From: Anaeroglomus sp964630775
Lineage (GTDB): Bacteria > Planctomycetota > Phycisphaerae > Sedimentisphaerales > Anaerohalosphaeraceae
DNA: 64,000 nt
Direction: 5' to 3'
Assembly: GCA_964630775.1 (NCBI GenBank)
Contig: CAZVYY010000006.1
Coordinates: forward strand, 62,001 to 126,000
The notes under the pieces were generated by a model, which was given only the letters and a program-made list of their open reading frames with translations, ran no database searches and was not told the origin of the DNA. The position numbers and the translations under genes are program-made. Shown here piece by piece: positions 59,804 to 64,000 of the stretch (its first letter is position 1; each line of letters starts with the position of its first letter).

Positions 59804-62800
59804 CTAATTGCCCGGCGTGGGAACCGCCGCCTGCCAGTTGGCTGCATCATTCGAGTAGTTCTGCCCGGCTGTCATCGGCGTTTTCTGCTGCAGCGAATCA
59901 CCGCTGCCATCCGCCGAGGTCGGCCAGGGATCAATTCCGTTCTCGAAATTACCCGGATGCGTCCCGTCACTATAGCTGACTCGATCCACACGGATATAAT
60001 ACCGCACCCCGTCTACCTCGTCGCCGGGCTTGGCAAGTTCAACTTTCTCGCCGCTGTTGCTCAACTGCGTATCCGGATACGGCCCGTAAATAATCGACGC
60101 GCTCACCTGCGGATACCGTTCCCGGAATGCCGTCGGATTCTTTACAACCAGAATACTCCCGCCTGCCGGAATCGAAACCCCCGGCGGGAATGTGTAATCA
60201 ATCCCCTCCGTGAATTTCCATGGCACAAACATCTGCTTGCGGGCGTCCCATTCCTGCATCGCCACCGCGCTGCCGGAAATATTCCGCAATTCAACATATT
60301 CATATTCTTCCTTATTCAGCAGTCCGCCGGCAGGGGGATGATACATGATTTCCGTAATCACCACCGGCCCGACCTTCGGATAGGCATTCGCCTCGCCCGG
60401 CGTATTCCGGCTCATCGCAACAAAATTATACGTCCCCGTCGAGTTCCGATGCCTGCCGAAGGCAATATCCTGATCGGATGCCCCGAAATCCTCCTCCTCA
60501 TAATACCCCGTCAGCACCCCGTCCTGCCCGGATTGCAGGTACACCGTCTCACCGTTTTCACTGAGCCGGAACACCGCGGAACATCCCGGATCCGACGGAT
60601 TCGCAAAATGCAGATTCTCATAAAAGACCGCGTAATCATGGCTCTTGATAATCGTCCCTTCGGCTATTCGGTATTTCATCCGGTTCGGGTCGTCATCGTT
60701 ATTATCCGACAGATACCATCCGCCGATATGAATATCCGCATCGGTGGTATTATACAATTCAATCCAGTCGTAATCCTCCACGCTCGAATGCGCCAGCACT
60801 TCATTGATGACAATCGCCCCGGCCGCAGGCACACTGCCCGCATCATCCGCCCCCGGCGTGCCGCCGACCGTCCCGCTGGGTCGCCAGCCCGACTTGTCGC
60901 CCCATAGCTCGGGAGCCGTCCCCGCTGCATCGCGAATCGTCAGCGAGAACCCCTTGCCATCGGTAATATCAAACCAACTGTCCTTGTATGCAAACTTATG
61001 GATAACCGCCCCCATCGCATCAACCAGCCGGATTTTTTCGCCCGCGTTATCCAGAAAGCCGCTGTACTGCCCCGCGACATTCACACCGGTCCCATACCTG
61101 GCCTCAAAGGCCGCCGCATTTTCCACCACCACCACATACGCCCCCGGATTCAGAACCATATCGCCAAACGTGTATGTGATGCCGTTGGTGAAAGCGACCT
61201 TGTTCAGCGAAATCGCCTCGCTGCCGATATTGGTTAACTCGATAAATTCCGTATTCGGATCAGCCGGGTGATACATAATTTCCGTGATGCGGAGATTGTC
61301 CGTTGTCGCACGCTGTGCAAATACCGCCTCATTGAGCGCACTCCACTGGCCGTTGTTCAAACTTCGGGCTTTGACATGTTCCGTTTCGCTCATCGCCAGC
61401 GGCCCGCTGTAGTGCACCGCCGCCGGATTCACAGCCCCGCCCGGAAGACGCGGATCGCTGCCGTCGGTCGTAAACCAGATCGGCGTTGTATTGTCCTGAG
61501 CCGCTGTGCGCATCAGCAGCCGCGGCAGTACAATCATATCCGAACTGGTCGTCGAATAATTAATCCCGTGAATTGCCAGCACATTCGTCCCGGCCGTAAT
61601 CAGGTTTTTATGACCGGTAATATCAAACGATTCATACGAAGTCCCCGCCTCATGATTGGCCGCCTGAGCACTGCCCGGAGTGTCATTGCTGATATTGGTG
61701 CTGCGGCACACTTCCGTGCCGTTCAGATACGCAATAAATCCATCGTCGTATCGCATCTCCAGAATTAATTGCTCGACAGGCTTGACCCCGTCATACGTAA
61801 ATCCAATCCGCAAAAATACTGACGTGGACTTGTTATACATACTGCCTTCAACATTTGTCCCAATCCACGATTCATACCCGCTGTCGCGTTCATATCCGAC
61901 ACCGGTTCCCGTGCTGCCGTCAGTCCAGCCCGTCCCCGGCACAAATCCCGGCGCAGTCCAGGTCAGCCCCAGTGCGTTCGTCGTGGGAACATGAACCCGC
62001 ACCGACTGACCTTCGGCAACCAGCATGGTTTCGTCATACCCGCTTCCCGGACAGCTCATCGACAGCACCTGTCCCGCGTTAAAATACCCGCCGTGCTGAT
62101 CGCCGCCATCCACAAAAAACGCCGGCGCAGCAGTCTGCGGATACAGCCCATTGGCCCGCATCTGTTCCAGCACCACCGCCGTCCGCGGCGGCAGATACGT
62201 ATTAAGCACCCAGTCCCGCCGCGTAATCCATTCACTCAACCCCAGCGACGGCTGATAGTGCATGTCTCCCCAGCGGGCCGACTCGGCCACGATGGACGAT
62301 TCAACCTTGTCCGCCAGCGCCGAATATCGCGCAATCAGCTTATCCGGGGCAAAGATGCCGCCGTGGAAAAACAACCGATGCACCCGGTCGCCGAACAGCA
62401 TCCGGTACTCCGCGTTTTCCTTCAGCCAGCGGTGCAGTTCTCCAACCCCCTGGTCGTTATTGCTCGACACTTTATCCGTCACCGCAAACGGCGAACCGAT
62501 GGTGCTCTCATAATCCCAGCAGTAGAATTTAAATCCGGTACTGGCTTCCGTCCGCAGCCGGCCCATCCAGTAATTCCGCCACGGCCAGTCCCCGTTGCCT
62601 CCCCAGAAATTGATAATCATATAATCAATGTAATTGGCCGCATCAATCAGCACCGGATACGCCGGATTACGGGTCCCGTCCGGATTGTTGCCCAGAATTT
62701 CCTGATACGCCGCCATCGTCGTCATCCCCGCCCGGCACTTGCCCAGCAGCGTATTCCACGCCGTCAAATCCCCGTTGGTCACATCGCCGCTGTTAATCGC

Positions 62801-64000
62801 ATCCCAGTCCTCTTTATTGCCGCCGTAATACTTGGCCCCAAACGCATGGTCCGGCCGCTCCACCGCATTATACAGGCCCCAGTACAGCCCGTTGATATAC
62901 AGATGCACAAACGTCCCGTGCGCCCCGGCATTGCCCGAATCCCGCTGCAGACTCCGCCCGAACTCATCACGAATATACTGTTCCGTCAGCCGTGCCGAAC
63001 TCCACGAATAGCCGTCATTGGCACCCGCCCTCAGAACCAGTGTATCCAGCCCGATAATATCCGGATCGTCAAACAGCGGATAATTCAGCTTGCCCGGCCC
63101 GTAATTTCGCTTGAACAGCAGCCGGAACGATTTCTTATGCGTTAAGTCAAAGCTTCGGAATGCCCCGCCCTGAATCCGCAGCCCGCAGTCAATCTGGAAC
63201 ACATCCGGATTGTCAGGCTTGATAATCTCCATCGACACCGGACGCTCCCAGGCCACACCTTCCTGCAGCGGATTGACATAAATCCCCGTGCTCGCATTGA
63301 ACAGGTTATCCAGCGACGTCACAATCGAAATCGCCGGCAAAGACCGCAGCGACGGCTCCATCAGCGGTCCGTAGGTCGCATGGGTCGTCACATCCGGTGC
63401 CATCTGGTAATCCGCCGCCACATTCTTCCACATCGAGGGGAATCCCTCCGGAAGCGACGGCTGATTGATGGCATCGGCCAAAAACAGGTAGCTGCGGGTA
63501 CTCGTCTTACCCGGCACGTATTTGTCTTTAAATGCCGCCGCCCGGATACAGGTCGTTTTCGAAATCGTCAGCGGCCCCGTATAAAGCGTCGAAGTCTCGG
63601 TCGGAATCGACCCGTCTGTAGTATAACGAATCCGGCAGCCCGGCTCCGGCACCGAAATCTCCACCGTAAACGGCGTATTGAACAGCCCGCTGGCCTGCGA
63701 ATAGACCGGTTTATACGATACCATCGCCGCGGTATTGTCCTGCCCCGGCGTTGCTTCCACCAGCAGACTCGCCACCAGCGTCTCTTCTCCCGGCAGCAGT
63801 GTCATTCCGTAGCTCTCATCATTGCCCAATGCCGGAAATCCCTCGGCAAATGCATGGGCGATGTTTCCGTCCGGCCGCACCAGGGCCACGTATTCCCCGT
63901 CACTGCCCAGCTTGAAATTCGTATGCAGAAACGCCGGATTGTCGGTCAGATTCCGTTCGGATGCAAATACAATCAGCATCCCCCTGGCCTCAAGCGTGAC
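59804..64000 (-). CDS. CotH-kinase / lamin-tail surface protein, 5' end beyond the window
   Basis: At least 1391 residues; the frame runs off the right edge (reading LEARGMLIVFAS there), so the ATG at 63979 is probably internal. Order from the visible N terminus: remnant of a lamin-tail domain (1-85), chitobiase C-like beta domain (about 95-165, CRIRYTTDGSIPTETSTLY), CotH kinase-like domain (about 200-610; GLRIQGGAFRSFDLTHKKSF, HLYINGLYWGLYNAVERPDH, CWDYESTIGSPF), a beta domain, a second chitobiase C-like unit (about 835-890), and three lamin-tail domains at about 896-1010, 1058-1195 and 1208-1340 (starting LRITEIMYHP, IVINEVLAHS, VVITEIMYHP). Such proteins are large secreted or surface proteins in planctomycetes; whether the CotH domain phosphorylates proteins here is unknown. 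It converges on murQ with a 15-bp gap. Confidence 0.88.
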   Translation of the reverse strand, partial: VTLEARGMLIVFASERNLTDNPAFLHTNFKLGSDGEYVALVRPDGNIAHAFAEGFPALGNDESYGMTLLPGEETLVASLLVEATPGQDNTAAMVSYKPVYSQASGLFNTPFTVEISVPEPGCRIRYTTDGSIPTETSTLYTGPLTISKTTCIRAAAFKDKYVPGKTSTRSYLFLADAINQPSLPEGFPSMWKNVAADYQMAPDVTTHATYGPLMEPSLRSLPAISIVTSLDNLFNASTGIYVNPLQEGVAWERPVSMEIIKPDNPDVFQIDCGLRIQGGAFRSFDLTHKKSFRLLFKRNYGPGKLNYPLFDDPDIIGLDTLVLRAGANDGYSWSSARLTEQYIRDEFGRSLQRDSGNAGAHGTFVHLYINGLYWGLYNAVERPDHAFGAKYYGGNKEDWDAINSGDVTNGDLTAWNTLLGKCRAGMTTMAAYQEILGNNPDGTRNPAYPVLIDAANYIDYMIINFWGGNGDWPWRNYWMGRLRTEASTGFKFYCWDYESTIGSPFAVTDKVSSNNDQGVGELHRWLKENAEYRMLFGDRVHRLFFHGGIFAPDKLIARYSALADKVESSIVAESARWGDMHYQPSLGLSEWITRRDWVLNTYLPPRTAVVLEQMRANGLYPQTAAPAFFVDGGDQHGGYFNAGQVLSMSCPGSGYDETMLVAEGQSVRVHVPTTNALGLTWTAPGFVPGTGWTDGSTGTGVGYERDSGYESWIGTNVEGSMYNKSTSVFLRIGFTYDGVKPVEQLILEMRYDDGFIAYLNGTEVCRSTNISNDTPGSAQAANHEAGTSYESFDITGHKNLITAGTNVLAIHGINYSTTSSDMIVLPRLLMRTAAQDNTTPIWFTTDGSDPRLPGGAVNPAAVHYSGPLAMSETEHVKARSLNNGQWSALNEAVFAQRATTDNLRITEIMYHPADPNTEFIELTNIGSEAISLNKVAFTNGITYTFGDMVLNPGAYVVVVENAAAFEARYGTGVNVAGQYSGFLDNAGEKIRLVDAMGAVIHKFAYKDSWFDITDGKGFSLTIRDAAGTAPELWGDKSGWRPSGTVGGTPGADDAGSVPAAGAIVINEVLAHSSVEDYDWIELYNTTDADIHIGGWYLSDNNDDDPNRMKYRIAEGTIIKSHDYAVFYENLHFANPSDPGCSAVFRLSENGETVYLQSGQDGVLTGYYEEEDFGASDQDIAFGRHRNSTGTYNFVAMSRNTPGEANAYPKVGPVVITEIMYHPPAGGLLNKEEYEYVELRNISGSAVAMQEWDARKQMFVPWKFTEGIDYTFPPGVSIPAGGSILVVKNPTAFRERYPQVSASIIYGPYPDTQLSNSGEKVELAKPGDEVDGVRYYIRVDRVSYSDGTHPGNFENGIDPWPTSADGSGDSLQQKTPMTAGQNYSNDAANWQAAVPTPGN

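Noticed and set aside
61991..63145. 384-codon open frame on the plus strand
   Set aside because: Antisense to the CotH/lamin-tail gene; rich in Arg, Pro and His as shadow frames are.

Overview
The window looks like chromosomal DNA of a flagellated, polysaccharide-degrading member of the Planctomycetota, most likely class Phycisphaerae (Sedimentisphaerales-like). This is inferred from the combination seen, not from a marker gene: two secreted proteins end in the dockerin-like calcium-loop tail finishing in 'WL' that is typical of that group, the CAZymes point at pectin side chains (GH53 galactanase, PL11 rhamnogalacturonan lyase), there is a very large CotH/lamin-tail surface protein, and dispersed palindromic repeats sit between genes. 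No rRNA, tRNA or CRISPR array was recognised.

Layout. (1) 145-4237, minus strand: a [NiFe] hydrogenase large subunit, a Tat-exported small subunit and a methyl-accepting chemotaxis protein in one tight operon. (2) 4640-10669, plus strand: glycine cleavage genes gcvT-gcvH-gcvPA-gcvPB, with a 1.4-kb composite repeat element (REP-like palindromes, an IS200/RAYT-type transposase and an AT-rich cargo gene) wedged between gcvPA and gcvPB. (3) 10896-16429: secreted GLUG-repeat protein, sialidase-like BNR protein, GH53 galactanase, a small membrane protein and a PadR/membrane-protein pair. (4) 16566-44218: a sigma-54 activator with a degenerate receiver domain, divergent from a nearly continuous plus-strand flagellar run flgD-flgE-PilZ-flgF-flgG-flgA-flgH-flgI-flgJ-flgN-flgK-flgL. 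Directly after it comes a glycosylation island: TPR-glycosyltransferases, GT9-like and GT2 proteins, TPR proteins, a cupin, three methyltransferases, a B12-radical SAM/GT2 fusion and a sugar aminotransferase. Two good -24/-12 promoters (18312-18326 and 31864-31878) suggest one sigma-54 programme controls the flagellar genes and the second part of the island. (5) 44495-54391: a 1449-residue secreted protein of unknown function, a PL11 lyase, a split spermidine-synthase-like pair and a catalase with a Fur/PerR-like operator inside its promoter. (6) 55069-59788: anhydro-MurNAc kinase, a BadF-type amino-sugar kinase, a sodium/solute symporter and MurNAc-6-phosphate etherase, a peptidoglycan amino-sugar salvage cluster. 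(7) 59804-64000: a CotH/lamin-tail giant, cut by the right edge.

Points that deserve attention: the hydrogenase-chemoreceptor operon, with an unusual iron-sulphur ligand set and a large subunit that needs no C-terminal processing; a glycosyltransferase paralogue that has lost its catalytic residues, has its own sigma-54 promoter and ends at a candidate -1 slippery site leading into a GT9-like frame; the B12-radical SAM/glycosyltransferase fusion; and the transposase/REP element splitting the glycine cleavage operon.
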